Below are positions 6,890 through 16,093 of a stretch of 45,626 nt of DNA, piece by piece. The position numbers and the translations under genes are program-made. Every line of letters starts with the position of its first letter. Positions within the stretch are counted from its first letter, which is position 1. Origin of the DNA: Myxococcales bacterium (GTDB taxonomy: Bacteria; Myxococcota_A; Polyangia; Polyangiales; Polyangiaceae). The stretch covers positions 1-45,626 of the forward strand of contig JAAFHV010000044.1 in assembly GCA_013297655.1 (NCBI GenBank). Direction: 5' to 3'. The notes below the pieces were generated by a model. That model made no database searches, was not told the DNA's origin, and saw nothing but the letters and a program-made list of their open reading frames with translations.

Positions 6890-8725
6890 CTACTGCGGGG
6901 TCGGCGCGACGCGCGGATCGGAGCCCGAGAGCGTGATCGGGAGCCACAAGGCTTTCACCTGCGAGAGGGTGCCCTGGCGCTTGTACCCGGCGAGGCCAAA
7001 CAGGAAATTCCAGAAGTAACCCGCGGGGTTCTCGCCGTAGGAGAACAGCGGGACAAAGTGGAACTGCCAGTCGAGGCCGGTCGTTCCGCTCGCCTTTTTC
7101 TGGATGTAGACGGTGTTGCCCGTCACCTGCGTGATCTCTTGCGTCTTGGTGTCGGCGAAGCGCCAGAAGAACGGGAAGGCCACCGTCGCGCGCGACTTCG
7201 GGGTCGCGAAATCCCAGAGGAACGGGGCGACGACGAGGTGCGACGAGTGCTCGCTTCGGCCGAGGTACACGATCGGGTGGAAGTCGGTCTCCCAGCCCTT
7301 CCAGCTCTTTTGAACCGTGACGTTGGGGAACGTCCAGTACGTACGCGACTCGCCGTAGTGCTCGAACCGGGCGAAGAGCGGCGTCCAAAAGCTGCGCCCC
7401 TCGTTGCCCTGATCGCCGTAATAAAACGGGAAGAACCCGCGCGCGGCGAACCCGGTGTCCTTGTCGTCGTACGAATAATAAAGCGGGACGATCGGGCCCG
7501 CGGTGGTGAGGCTGGTGCGCCCCTTCCGCGTGGTGGCGTGCACGTAAAACGGCGTGACGGTGGTGTCGACGAGGGGCGTCGTACGGTGCAAATACCCCGG
7601 GAACGCGAAGAGCGTGCCCGACGGCGAGTAGCCCGAGTGGAAGAGCGGCACGATCGTCGTGTGTGACTCTTTGACGCCGCCCGTGTCCGGCTTGCCGCGG
7701 ATGCTGAAATAGAAGGGCGCGATGTCGAACACGAAGCGCTTCGGATCTTCGTGCGTGATGACGGGGCCCGCGACCGTGAACGTGCTCTCGTCGGCCTCGC
7801 GCTCGCGATGGTAAAACGCGAGCGGCGGGATGAGCGTGTAGGTCTTGTGCCCGCCCTCGGTGTTTCCGTTGTCGCCCTGGAAGAAGAACGGGGCCACGCC
7901 GCGATCGACGTCGGTCCCGGTGCGATCGCGGAAGTAAGGGCCAATCAGCGTGAACGCGCCGTCTTTGCCCCAGTGCGACGAGGTGAGGAGGAGCGGGAAG
8001 TGGAAGTACCCGCCGTCCTTCCGCGCGCCGGTGAACGCGAGGGGAGCGATCCAGTTGTCGTGCTCGTTCGCCGCCTCGCGGTGGGCGAGGGGGCCGAGCA
8101 CGAAGGTGCGCGAGTCGTCGTCGCGCACGTGCCACGCGAAGGGGAAGATGATGTCGGCGTCGTGCCGCGGCGAGCGACGCTGATAATAGAGCAGCGCGAA
8201 GAGCGACTCACGATCGGGTCCCGAGGGGGCGACCACGCCGGCCGGATCGGGGGCGGTCGCCGCCGGCGCGAGGCGCTTGTGCTCGAGGTAAAAGGGCGGC
8301 AAGAAGCGGAACCGGTAGTCGCCGCGCTCTTCTTCGTAGACGGGGAAAAACGAGCGGCTCAGTCGACCCACGGGCGCCGGCGCGGGCTCCATGCTGTCGG
8401 TGCCGATGCGGTCTTTGATCTCTTCCGGCACCGCGAGCGGATCGGCTGCCCCTTGGGCTTGGGGCTCGGCGCGGTTGGGGGCCTTTTTGCTGCCCGGCTG
8501 CGGATCTTCGTCCTCGTCGTCTTGTGCCTTCGGATCGACGGTGCCGGGCGGCGGCGGGGCGGGGCGACCACGGCCGCGAGCGGGCTGTCCTTGCTGCGGC
8601 TGCGGGCGCTGGGCGTGGGCAAGGCTAGGCAGCGCGAGCGTGACGAGCACGGGGAGCGCGAACGCGAGGCGCGTGCTGATGCGCGGGATGCGCGTGGTGC
8701 GCGGGAGGTGGGCGCGGAGCCTCAC
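6890..8725 (-). CDS. exported aromatic-repeat protein, coupled to hisS
   Basis: 611 residues from a GTG at 8725 that overlaps the hisS stop (GTGA); no other plausible start follows the stop. A basic N-terminus and hydrophobic stretch ending SLAHAQ form a signal peptide. A low-complexity Pro/Gln/Asp-rich linker (about 40-115) follows. The rest is about twenty short segments rich in aromatics and proline, such as IFPFAWHV, GPYFRDR, APFFFQGD, TPFYVHA, GFFPFYYGD and VPLFSYGE, spaced about 20 residues apart. That spacing suits repeated beta hairpins, either an outer-membrane barrel or a soluble beta-repeat fold. I recall similar unnamed proteins in myxobacteria but no characterised family, and function is unknown. 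Confidence 0.8.
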   Translation of the reverse strand: MRLRAHLPRTTRIPRISTRLAFALPVLVTLALPSLAHAQRPQPQQGQPARGRGRPAPPPPGTVDPKAQDDEDEDPQPGSKKAPNRAEPQAQGAADPLAVPEEIKDRIGTDSMEPAPAPVGRLSRSFFPVYEEERGDYRFRFLPPFYLEHKRLAPAATAPDPAGVVAPSGPDRESLFALLYYQRRSPRHDADIIFPFAWHVRDDDSRTFVLGPLAHREAANEHDNWIAPLAFTGARKDGGYFHFPLLLTSSHWGKDGAFTLIGPYFRDRTGTDVDRGVAPFFFQGDNGNTEGGHKTYTLIPPLAFYHREREADESTFTVAGPVITHEDPKRFVFDIAPFYFSIRGKPDTGGVKESHTTIVPLFHSGYSPSGTLFAFPGYLHRTTPLVDTTVTPFYVHATTRKGRTSLTTAGPIVPLYYSYDDKDTGFAARGFFPFYYGDQGNEGRSFWTPLFARFEHYGESRTYWTFPNVTVQKSWKGWETDFHPIVYLGRSEHSSHLVVAPFLWDFATPKSRATVAFPFFWRFADTKTQEITQVTGNTVYIQKKASGTTGLDWQFHFVPLFSYGENPAGYFWNFLFGLAGYKRQGTLSQVKALWLPITLSGSDPRVAPTPQ

Positions 8726-9999
8726 GGGGTGCCTTTCGCGAGCCGGTCGGCGAGGACACGCACGACCTCGGATCGAGCGATTTTTTCCTGCGTGCGCGCG
8801 TTCAGATCTTTTACCTCGACCACGCCCGCGGCGATCTCCGCGTCGCCGACGAGGATGCCGTAGGGGGCCTCGAGCGAGGTCGCTCGGCGCAGCATGGACT
8901 TCAAGTTCGCGCCGCGCGTGTCGACGTCGCACGTGACGCCGTGGGCACGAAGCTCCCGCGCGAGCACGAGCGCGTAGGTGGTCGCGGGGCTGCCCATCGG
9001 CGCCAAGAAGACGCTCACGACCGGCTTCTTTTCGCCGTCGTCGGTCGCGATCAAGAGGCGCTCGAGGCCACCCGCGAAGCCGATCGCGGGCACGCTCGCG
9101 CCGCCGAGCTGCTCGACCATGCCGTCGTAGCGTCCGCCGCCGATGAGGGTGTCGCCGGCTCCGAGCTTCTCCTTGGCGCCTTTGATCTCGAAGAGCGTGC
9201 GTGTGTAGTAGTCGAGCCCACGGACGAGCTTCGGGTCGACCTCGTAGGTGACCCCGAGGGCATCCAAGTGCCCGAGAAGATTCTTGAAGTGGTCCTTGTC
9301 GGCCTCGTCGAGCACGCTCTCCAAGGTGGGCGCGCCTTCGAGCGCGGCGTGGTCCTCGGGGGCCTTCGAGTCCAAAATACGGAGCGCGTTCTTCTCGAGG
9401 CGCTTCTGCGAATCCTCCGAGAGCTGCGCTTTCTTCGGCTCGAGGTACGCGCGGACCGCCTCGGTGTAGGCGACACGCGTGCCCGGGCCGCCGATGGAGT
9501 TGAGGAGCACCCGCGGCGCGGTGACGCCGGCGGCGGAGAGGAACGCGCAGAGCTCCGCGATCATCTCGGCATCGCTGCCGGGGCCGGCGTCGCCGAAGCA
9601 CTCGGCGCCGTACTGCCAGAACTGCCGGTAGCGACCGGCTTGCGGCCGCTCGGCGCGGAACATCGGGCCGAGGTAGTACCAGCGGCTCACCGGCTCGGCG
9701 TTGGCGACCTTGTGCTCCACGTAGGCGCGCACGGCGCCGGCGGTGCCTTCCGGGCGAAGGGCGAGCTCGTCGTGGTGGCGCGTGAAGGCGTACATTTCCT
9801 TCTCGACCACGTCGGTGACCTCGCCGATGGCGCGGACGAAGAGCGGCTTGTGCTCCACGAACGGGGTGCGCACCTCGCGATAGCCGGTGAGCGCCATCGA
9901 GCGACGAAAGAGCGCTTCGAGGCGGTGCCACCGTGCGATCTCGCCCGGAAGCACGTCGTTCATGCCTTTGACGGCGCGCACGGAGGTCTTTTCAGCCAT
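8722..9999 (-). CDS. hisS: histidyl-tRNA synthetase
   Basis: A class II synthetase that charges tRNA-His. From ATG 9999 it is 425 residues, the normal size. Visible marks are VKGMNDVLPGE at the N-terminus, LALRPEGT, the motif 2 region FRAERPQAGRYRQFWQ, the HisRS signature GLDYYTRTLFEI and GGGRYDGM before motif 3. The C-terminal anticodon-binding domain (about 325-425) is intact. An in-frame TTG at 10005 is an alternative start; neither has a clear Shine-Dalgarno. The stop overlaps the start of the aromatic-repeat gene, so the two share a transcript. Upstream it diverges from ruvX. Confidence 0.95.
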   Translation of the reverse strand: MAEKTSVRAVKGMNDVLPGEIARWHRLEALFRRSMALTGYREVRTPFVEHKPLFVRAIGEVTDVVEKEMYAFTRHHDELALRPEGTAGAVRAYVEHKVANAEPVSRWYYLGPMFRAERPQAGRYRQFWQYGAECFGDAGPGSDAEMIAELCAFLSAAGVTAPRVLLNSIGGPGTRVAYTEAVRAYLEPKKAQLSEDSQKRLEKNALRILDSKAPEDHAALEGAPTLESVLDEADKDHFKNLLGHLDALGVTYEVDPKLVRGLDYYTRTLFEIKGAKEKLGAGDTLIGGGRYDGMVEQLGGASVPAIGFAGGLERLLIATDDGEKKPVVSVFLAPMGSPATTYALVLARELRAHGVTCDVDTRGANLKSMLRRATSLEAPYGILVGDAEIAAGVVEVKDLNARTQEKIARSEVVRVLADRLAKGTP

Positions 10000-10094
10000 T
10001 CGCAAGAAGTGCCGGGCGCGGAGCCGCAGCGGGGCGGACTTTTGCCCGCTCGATCGTGTGGGGTCAAGCGTTTCGGCGCGTCCCTCGTGTCCTC

Positions 10095-10123
10095 TTTCGC
10101 CGCGGGACGCGGGGTGCTAAGGC
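10095..10123 (+). promoter_or_regulatory. candidate promoter of ruvX-mltG, probably leaderless
   Basis: TTTCGC (10095-10100), 17 bases, TAAGGC (10118-10123), then seven bases to the GTG start at 10131. The distance puts the transcription start at or next to the start codon. The same layout precedes the genes at 37867 and 42353. Confidence 0.4.
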
Positions 10124-10130
10124 CCCCCGG

Positions 10131-10631
10131 GTGAAGTCGTCGCCGCCTGGGGAGCCGGAGGCCGTCGCCAAAGCGGGCCGGCCGGGTGGCAAGAAGCGCC
10201 GTGCGTGCGCGCTCGACCTGGGCGGCGCGCGGGTGGGTCTCGCCCTCGCGGACGAGCTCGGGCTCTACGCCCACCCGCGTGGCGTGCTCCCGGCCAGGCC
10301 ACGCAAAGAATTCCTCGAGAAGCTCGCCGCCTTCGTCGCCGAGGAGAAGGTCACCCACGTCATCTGCGGGTTGCCCCTCGACATGAAGGGCGGGGAGGGC
10401 GACAGCGCTCGGAAAGCTCGCGATTTAGCTCAGGAAATCGCAGACGTGTGCGACGTCCCGGTGGAGCTCTGGGACGAGCGGCTCACCACCGTAGAGGCGC
10501 GCCGCGCCCTCGCCGCGAGCGAGGTCCACGGGCAAAAAGCGAAGGCGCGGATCGACGAGGCGTCCGCCGTCACCATTCTCCAGGCCTGGCTCGACCAGAC
10601 CGCGAGCCAGCGCCGCGGGGGTCCGCGATGA
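10131..10631 (+). CDS. ruvX: YqgF/RuvX-type Holliday junction resolvase-like nuclease
   Basis: 166 residues from GTG 10131. The RNase H-like fold is marked by DLGGARVGLALAD (first catalytic Asp), VICGLPLDMKG, the Glu of DERLTT, and IDEASAVTILQAWLD (last catalytic Asp). The family acts in pre-16S rRNA 5' end processing and perhaps recombination. An ATG at 10056 would add 25 residues unlike the family N-terminus and would leave the -10-like TAAGGC inside the gene, so the GTG is preferred. The stop overlaps the mltG start (ATGA). The combination of ruvX and mltG is common in bacteria. Confidence 0.9.
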   Translation: MKSSPPGEPEAVAKAGRPGGKKRRACALDLGGARVGLALADELGLYAHPRGVLPARPRKEFLEKLAAFVAEEKVTHVICGLPLDMKGGEGDSARKARDLAQEIADVCDVPVELWDERLTTVEARRALAASEVHGQKAKARIDEASAVTILQAWLDQTASQRRGGPR

Positions 10632-11791
10632 ACGACCGCGGAGGAAGCTCCCGCGGCTCGCAGAGCACGCGCCGCAAAAAGAAGCGCTCCACGTCGTCAC
10701 CGTCCGGAGGCGGCGGAGGTGGAGGAGTCGGCCGCGCGGTCCGCGTGGTCCTGCTCGTGGTCGGGTTGCTGCTCGCGCTCGCGACCACCGGGATCTTGCT
10801 CGTCTACCCGTCGCGCAAGGGGGAGGGCAGCGGCAAGGTCGTGCTCGTGGACCTGATCGAAGGAGAGGGCACGTTCGCGCTCGCCGATCGCCTCGCCGCC
10901 GCGGGGGTGGTCGCGAGCCCCAAAATCTTCGCCATCTACGCGCTCAGCCAGGGCGGCGCGAAGGGGGTCGCGAGCGGCCAGCATCTGCTCGTCGACGATC
11001 TCACCCCCGGCGAGCTCCTCCGTCGCCTCCAGCGCTTCGGGATGGCCGAGCGGGTGAAGGTCACGTTCCCAGAAGGGTTCACCCGCTTCGACATGGCTCG
11101 TCGCCTCGAGGAGAAGCGGATTTGCACCGCGGAGGGCTTCCTTGCCGCGACCACCAAGCCGGAGCTCTTGAACGAGCTCGGGCTCAAGGGCTCCGCGGAG
11201 GGGCACCTCTTTCCCGCGACCTACGACTTCGTGGCCGACGCCGATCCGCTCGACCTCGTGCGGCGCATGAAGGCCGAGATGGACAAGCGCCTCGCCGGCC
11301 TCGAGCTCGCCCACGCCGCCTCGCGCGCGCAGCTCGCGGGGGAGCTCGGTTGGACCACGCACGAGTTTCTCACCTTCGCGAGCATGATCGAAAAAGAAGC
11401 CGCGGTGGACGAAGAGCGCCCCATCGTCGCGAGCGTGTTCGTGAACCGGCTCCGGGATCCGAGCTTCAAACGGAAGCTCCTACAGTGCGATCCCACCGCC
11501 GGCTACGGCTGCCTCGTCGCGCGCGACAAGATCCCGGCGTGCGCGAATTACACCGGGAAAATCACGCACGACATCAACTTCGCGCCCGAGAACACGTACA
11601 GCACGTACACCCACGAGGGCCTGCCCCCGGGGCCGATTGCGAACCCGGGCGTCAAGTCGATCGCGGCTGCTTTCCAGCCCGCCGTCACGCGGTACTTCTT
11701 CTTCGTCGCGCGCGGAGGCGGCCGTCACGCGTTTTCGGAGACGCTCGACGACCACAACGCCGCCGTCAAAGAGTCCGGCACCAAGCACTGA
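10628..11791 (+). CDS. mltG: endolytic transglycosylase MltG
   Basis: 387 residues. A basic, Ser/Gly-rich cytoplasmic N-terminus (1-36) is followed by one membrane helix (about 37-60), a LysM-like stretch (about 65-140) and the YceG catalytic domain. The active-site region is SMIEKEAAVDEER with glutamates at 255 and 257; the substrate-binding EGLPPGPIANPG lies near 330-341. It cuts nascent peptidoglycan strands in the periplasm and so sets glycan length. The start is fixed by the ATGA overlap with ruvX. The poly-Gly run near 27-33 is a local repeat. Confidence 0.95.
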   Translation: MNDRGGSSRGSQSTRRKKKRSTSSPSGGGGGGGVGRAVRVVLLVVGLLLALATTGILLVYPSRKGEGSGKVVLVDLIEGEGTFALADRLAAAGVVASPKIFAIYALSQGGAKGVASGQHLLVDDLTPGELLRRLQRFGMAERVKVTFPEGFTRFDMARRLEEKRICTAEGFLAATTKPELLNELGLKGSAEGHLFPATYDFVADADPLDLVRRMKAEMDKRLAGLELAHAASRAQLAGELGWTTHEFLTFASMIEKEAAVDEERPIVASVFVNRLRDPSFKRKLLQCDPTAGYGCLVARDKIPACANYTGKITHDINFAPENTYSTYTHEGLPPGPIANPGVKSIAAAFQPAVTRYFFFVARGGGRHAFSETLDDHNAAVKESGTKH

Positions 11792-11810
11792 CTCGGTCGG
11801 TGCGGCGGCG

Positions 11811-11825
11811 CGTGCAAGATGCACG
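11811..11825. terminator. short hairpin between convergent mltG and phosphatase genes
   Basis: CGTGCA-AGA-TGCACG, a six-base-pair stem with a three-base loop, in the 85-bp gap between convergent genes. No U-tract on either side, so it is a weak candidate. Confidence 0.3.
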
Positions 11826-11876
11826 GAAGGAGGCCGCGCGCGGAGGCGAGCTGCACCCGGTCGTGCGCGAAGCGGG

Positions 11877-12863
11877 TTACTTCTTGCCCTTCTCGTCGAG
11901 CAGCTTCTCCATACCCGCGTCGTCGATGGCGAGGCCTTCGTCGCGCGCGGATCGCATGATGCCCTTCGCTTCGTCGCGAGTGAGGACGTCGAGCGCGACC
12001 AGGACGGCGGCCACCTCGGCGTAGCTCTCGTGGAGGACGAGGCCGGTGAGGCGCTCTTTCGGCACCTCCGCGTTCACCTTGTGGATGAAGCCCGCGATCA
12101 CGCGCCCGGGGTGCGCCTTGATGACGTCCTTGTACACCTCCGGATCGCGCTGCGACGTGTCGCCGAACAGCACGAACTTTTGGGTGCCGGTGCGCGCGAA
12201 GATGCTCGCCACGTCGCGTACTTTCTCCGGGTGCGCCACCCACGGGACGCCGGAGACGCCGGTCTCGATCGGGCCGAGCGGGACCCCGTGCTTCGTGAGG
12301 TAGTCCGGCACGAGTGTGACCCGCTCCGGTTTGCGCGCCGTCACGTAGTAGACGTCGCCCGCTTTTCCGCCGTTCTTGGTCTCGAGGGTGGTGAAGAGCG
12401 CCTTCACGCCGGGGTAGGGCGCCTTCGCGAGATCGGGCTCCGACTCGGGGATCACGGTCTTGTCGAGGTCGGACACGATCCCGATCTCGCCCATCGGCGC
12501 CGCGCACACCGACGCGACGTGGCCCTTCGCCTTCGCGTACGCGAGGATCGCGTTGAGCGCGCTCGGCCCGACGAGGGCGATCGCGTCGAGCTGCTTCAAG
12601 GTCTCGTAGGGCCGGCCCTTCACGATGTTCTCGGCGGCGCGCCGGTCGAGCTTCGCGGCGTCGTCGAGCTCGTCGATCGTGGCCTCGTTGGCGACCTTGC
12701 GCATGCCCTTCGCTTCGCAGCTCGTCTCCGGGGGGGCCTTGAACGAGTTGGCCTCGTCCTCAGCGACGCCCGTGGGCTCCCCCGCCGGCTCGAGCGTGTC
12801 CGCGGAGCACGCCGCGAGCGATAGGCCCAACGAAACGACCAGGAAAAGACGCGCCGCCCTCAT
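11877..12863 (-). CDS. App1-like HAD phosphatase lipoprotein
   Basis: 328 residues from ATG 12863; an upstream ATG at 12899 adds 12 residues before the signal and is less likely. A lipoprotein signal ends in LAAC (C19). Residues about 60-115 resemble a helix-hairpin-helix module (DRRAAENIVKGRPYET, then LVGPSALNAIL). The C-terminal half has App1/DUF2183-like phosphatase marks: nucleophile and acid/base aspartates in SDLDKTVIP (132, 134), YYVTARKPERV, and FGDTSQRDPEVY. The family hydrolyses phosphatidate or similar phosphoesters. A membrane-anchored periplasmic or outer-membrane enzyme is likely. It diverges from the EamA gene. Confidence 0.82.
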   Translation of the reverse strand: MRAARLFLVVSLGLSLAACSADTLEPAGEPTGVAEDEANSFKAPPETSCEAKGMRKVANEATIDELDDAAKLDRRAAENIVKGRPYETLKQLDAIALVGPSALNAILAYAKAKGHVASVCAAPMGEIGIVSDLDKTVIPESEPDLAKAPYPGVKALFTTLETKNGGKAGDVYYVTARKPERVTLVPDYLTKHGVPLGPIETGVSGVPWVAHPEKVRDVASIFARTGTQKFVLFGDTSQRDPEVYKDVIKAHPGRVIAGFIHKVNAEVPKERLTGLVLHESYAEVAAVLVALDVLTRDEAKGIMRSARDEGLAIDDAGMEKLLDEKGKK

Positions 12864-12931
12864 CCCCGGTCTTTGCGCGGAAACTGCCGCCGCGGCCACC
12901 CGGTTTTCTCGGATCCAGGCATAAAGGACGA

Positions 12932-13369
12932 ATGCAACCTTGGATGTACGCCGCGCTCGCGGGCTCCCTCTTCGTGGGTGCGCACTACACGCTCTTGCGC
13001 GCCGCCTCCGGCAAGATTGGGGACACCCTCGGCGCCTTCGTGCTCGAGGGCACCGCCGCGCTCGGGATCCTGATCGCGTACTTCGTGCTGCCGAAGGCCA
13101 CCCCGGTGGAGACCACGCGCGGGGGCGTCTTGTTCTCCGTCGCGAGCGGGCTCTGCATCTCCGCGGTCAGCATGTTGCTCTTCTTCGCGCTGCGGAAGGG
13201 CGGGCCGGTCGCGTCGACGGGCACGATCGTGCTCGGCGGAGGCGTCACGTTCGCCGCGATGCTCGCGCCCTTGTTCTTCGGGGAGCCGTTCACGCCGCGT
13301 CGCGCGCTCGGGGTGCTCCTCGGGATCGGCGCGATCGTGGTGCTCTCGACCGAGGCGCGCGCCTCGTAA
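12932..13369 (+). CDS. EamA/DMT-type half transporter
   Basis: A 145-residue hydrophobic protein with about four or five membrane segments and the EamA sequence style ([14 protein letters not shown] near the start, [19 protein letters not shown] near the end). It is half the length of usual ten-segment DMT carriers, so it would act as a dimer. The substrate cannot be inferred. The ATG lies six bases after a CATAAA (12920-12925), with AAGGA also present, so it may be leaderless or have a very short leader. It diverges from the phosphatase lipoprotein; the gap between the two is only 68 bp. Confidence 0.8.
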   Translation: MQPWMYAALAGSLFVGAHYTLLRAASGKIGDTLGAFVLEGTAALGILIAYFVLPKATPVETTRGGVLFSVASGLCISAVSMLLFFALRKGGPVASTGTIVLGGGVTFAAMLAPLFFGEPFTPRRALGVLLGIGAIVVLSTEARAS

Positions 13370-13475
13370 CGCGGGGAATTTTCCCTGTCGATGTCGCAGG
13401 AACGCTTGCGTCGCGGGGCGCGGCGAACGAAAGTACGCGCCGCTCATCCGAGCCGCCCGAAGGAGCCTCGCGCCG

Positions 13476-15482
13476 ATGCCCACGTACGATCCTGCTACCG
13501 AAACGCTCGCTGTCGACACCATCAAGACCCTCTCGATCGACGGGGTCGAGAAGGCACAAAGCGGCCACCCGGGCACCCCGATGGGCCTCGCCGACATCGC
13601 GTTCGAGCTCTTTTCGCAGCACCTTCGTTACGATCCGAAAGATCCGTCGTGGGCCGGTCGAGATCGCTTCGTGCTCTCGTGTGGGCACGCGTCGATGCTC
13701 CTCTACTCGATGCTCCACCTCGCCGGGTACGAGCTCTCGCTCGAGGATTTGCAGCAGTTTCGGCAGTGGGGCTCGAAGACGCCGGGCCACCCCGAGCACG
13801 TGCACCACACCCCCGGCGTGGAGACCACCACCGGCCCACTCGGGCAGGGGATCGCGAACGGGGTGGGCTTCGCGCTCGCGAGCAAGCTCAAGGAGGCCCG
13901 CTTCGGTGAGCCCTTCGCCGACGCGCGCACCTACGTCATCTGCTCCGACGGCGACGTCATGGAAGAGGTGTCCGGGGAGGCGAGCAGCCTCGCGGGGCAC
14001 CTCGGCCTCGACAACCTCGTCATCGTCTACGACGACAACCGCATCACGATCGAAGGCGAGACCTCGCTCGCGTTCAGCGAGGACGTCGGTAAGCGCTACG
14101 AGGCTTATGGCTTCTTCGTGCAGAGCGTGAACGGCCACGATCGCATCGCGATCCGGACCGCCCTCGATCTCGCCAAGGCGCAAAAGGGGAAGCCCTCGTT
14201 CATCGTCGCGCGGACCAACATCGCCAACGGCGCGCCCAACGCGGTGAACACCTCCGAAGCGCACGGCGCGCCGCTCGGGAAGGACGAAATTGCCCTCGTC
14301 AAGAAGGCGATGGGCTTCGATCCGGACAAGACGTTCCAGGTGCCCGCCGCGGTCTACGCGCTCTTCCAGGCCCGCGCCGCCGAGCTCGCGACCGCGCGCG
14401 CCGCGTGGCAAACCAAGGTCGACGTGTGGCGGCAGACCAACGCCGAGAAGGCCTCCGCCCTCGAGGCGTTCGAGGCGCGCGCGGTGCCCGCCGATCTCTA
14501 CGCGCAGCTCCTCGCCGACCTCCCCACGAAGGACGACGCGACCCGCAACCTGTCCAACGCGATCCAGCAGAAGGTCGCCGCCCTCGTCCCGAGCCTCATC
14601 GGCGGCTCTGCCGATCTCGCGCCCTCCACCAAGACGCTCATCAAGAACGGCGGCAGCGTCGGCGCGGGTGGCTTCGCGGGGCGGAACCTGCACTTCGGCA
14701 TCCGTGAGCACGGCATGGGCGGCGTCGTGAACGCGCTCGCGCTGGCGGGGGGCATCGTGCCCTATGGCGCCACGTTCCTCGTCTTCAGCGACTACATGCG
14801 GGGGAGCATTCGGCTCTCTGCGCTCGGCAAATTGCAGACGCTGTGGATCTTCACCCACGACTCGATCTTCCTCGGGGAGGACGGGCCCACCCACCAGCCG
14901 GTGGAGCACCTTTGGGCGCTGCGGCTCATCCCGAACCTCTACGTGGTGCGACCGGCCGACGCGATGGAGACGGCGGCGGCCTGGGCGATCGCGCTCGCAC
15001 GAAAAGATGCGCCGACCGCGTTCTCGCTCACGCGCCAAAAGGTGCCGAGCCTCCACCGCGCGGACGGCTTCGATCCGAACGTGATCCTCCATGGCGCCTA
15101 CGTGCTCTCGGAGGCCCCTGGCGGCGTCCCCGACGTGGTCCTCGTCGCAACCGGCAGCGAGGTCGCGCTCGCCGTAGGCGCGGCAGAAGAGCTCGCGTCG
15201 ATGGGCCGTAAGGTCCGCGTCGTGTCCGCTCCGTGCCTCGAGGCGTTCGACGCGCAGACAGAGGCCTACAAGTCGCACGTGCTCCCCGCGGGCATCCCCA
15301 CGGTGTCGATCGAGGCCGGCAGCGCCGCGCCTTGGAAGAGCGTCATCGGCCGCGATGGCCTCACGATCGGCGTCGAAGGCTACGGCGCGAGCGCCCCGGA
15401 CAAGGTCCTCGCCGAGCAGTACGGGCTCACCGTCCCGCACGTCACCGCGAAGATCAAAGCGTACCTCGGCCTCGGGGGCTGA
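13476..15482 (+). CDS. tkt: transketolase
   Basis: 668 residues, the normal length. It is the thiamine-diphosphate enzyme that moves two-carbon units in the pentose phosphate pathway. Marks are [25 protein letters not shown], the ThDP-binding [16 protein letters not shown] and [12 protein letters not shown], the catalytic Glu in [10 protein letters not shown], and [14 protein letters not shown] in the pyrimidine domain. The C-terminal domain (about 535-668) is complete. AAGGAG lies 11-16 bases before the ATG. 6-phosphogluconolactonase follows after one small lipoprotein gene, and pgi is elsewhere in the window. Confidence 0.96.
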   Translation: MPTYDPATETLAVDTIKTLSIDGVEKAQSGHPGTPMGLADIAFELFSQHLRYDPKDPSWAGRDRFVLSCGHASMLLYSMLHLAGYELSLEDLQQFRQWGSKTPGHPEHVHHTPGVETTTGPLGQGIANGVGFALASKLKEARFGEPFADARTYVICSDGDVMEEVSGEASSLAGHLGLDNLVIVYDDNRITIEGETSLAFSEDVGKRYEAYGFFVQSVNGHDRIAIRTALDLAKAQKGKPSFIVARTNIANGAPNAVNTSEAHGAPLGKDEIALVKKAMGFDPDKTFQVPAAVYALFQARAAELATARAAWQTKVDVWRQTNAEKASALEAFEARAVPADLYAQLLADLPTKDDATRNLSNAIQQKVAALVPSLIGGSADLAPSTKTLIKNGGSVGAGGFAGRNLHFGIREHGMGGVVNALALAGGIVPYGATFLVFSDYMRGSIRLSALGKLQTLWIFTHDSIFLGEDGPTHQPVEHLWALRLIPNLYVVRPADAMETAAAWAIALARKDAPTAFSLTRQKVPSLHRADGFDPNVILHGAYVLSEAPGGVPDVVLVATGSEVALAVGAAEELASMGRKVRVVSAPCLEAFDAQTEAYKSHVLPAGIPTVSIEAGSAAPWKSVIGRDGLTIGVEGYGASAPDKVLAEQYGLTVPHVTAKIKAYLGLGG

Positions 15483-15577
15483 GCCCACCGCGCGGCACGG
15501 CTTGGCTCACGCTCGGCAGGGATCGCGCTGAAATCGTCGGCGAAAGCGCATGGATCGTGGCTTGCTAAGTCATGGGC

Positions 15578-16009
15578 ATGCGCTTTTATCTTGCCTGCCC
15601 TCCGCTCCTCTTCGCCTCCACCCTCGGCTCTCTCGGCTGCACCGGTCTCGCGTGCACGAGCGATCTGCGGGGCTACACGATCTCGATCGACCGCGACGTC
15701 GCCACGAGCGTCGATCCCGAGGGCAGCGTGGTGGCCGCTTGCGTGGGGGGCAACTGCAAGAGCTTCACCGTCGGGCAGGGGAAGTTCGGCTCGGAGGCGG
15801 GATTCGAAACGATCGGGGGCGAGCTCATGAAGACCGGTGACGGCAAGGTGAGGCTCAGGGCGAAGTTTTCGATCGCGGAGCGCTCGGGGACGACCCCGCT
15901 CTCGGTGCGTGTCACGTCGAGCGCGGGGGCCGTGCTCGTCGACGCCGCGGGGGAGGTGGCGTGGGACTCGGACGGGTGCCACTCCGCTCCAGACCGCCTC
16001 GCGCTCTGA
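15578..16009 (+). CDS. small lipoprotein of unknown function
   Basis: 143 residues from the ATG at 15578. A lipoprotein signal ends LGSLGC. The mature part has paired cysteines (a Cys five residues after the lipidated one and a CVGGNC pair) and reads as a small beta-rich domain. No family recognised. An ATG at 15572 is two codons upstream, but the -10-like TAAGTC occupies 15566-15571, so the second ATG, six bases after it, fits a leaderless start better. It lies between tkt and pgl on the same strand but has its own likely promoter. Confidence 0.65.
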   Translation: MRFYLACPPLLFASTLGSLGCTGLACTSDLRGYTISIDRDVATSVDPEGSVVAACVGGNCKSFTVGQGKFGSEAGFETIGGELMKTGDGKVRLRAKFSIAERSGTTPLSVRVTSSAGAVLVDAAGEVAWDSDGCHSAPDRLAL

Positions 16010-16041
16010 GCTTCCACCGGAAAATCTCCTGGTTTCGCGTG

Positions 16042-16070
16042 TTGCAGATTCTCGACTTGGCCCCTAGGCT
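16042..16070 (+). promoter_or_regulatory. candidate sigma-70 promoter of pgl
   Basis: TTGCAG (16042-16047), 17 bases, TAGGCT (16065-16070). The pgl start is 23 bases downstream with ACGGAGG at 16081-16087 as ribosome binding site. It is one of the best promoter matches in the window. Confidence 0.5.
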
Positions 16071-16093
16071 GCGCGGCTCAACGGAGGCCATCT

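Noticed and set aside
8726-9931. Upstream extension of the aromatic-repeat frame to 9931
   Set aside because: It lies over hisS in another frame and is Arg/Pro-rich. The GTG overlapping the hisS stop is the proper start.
13290-15488. 732-codon reverse frame over transketolase
   Set aside because: Antisense shadow of tkt; no signature of any protein family.
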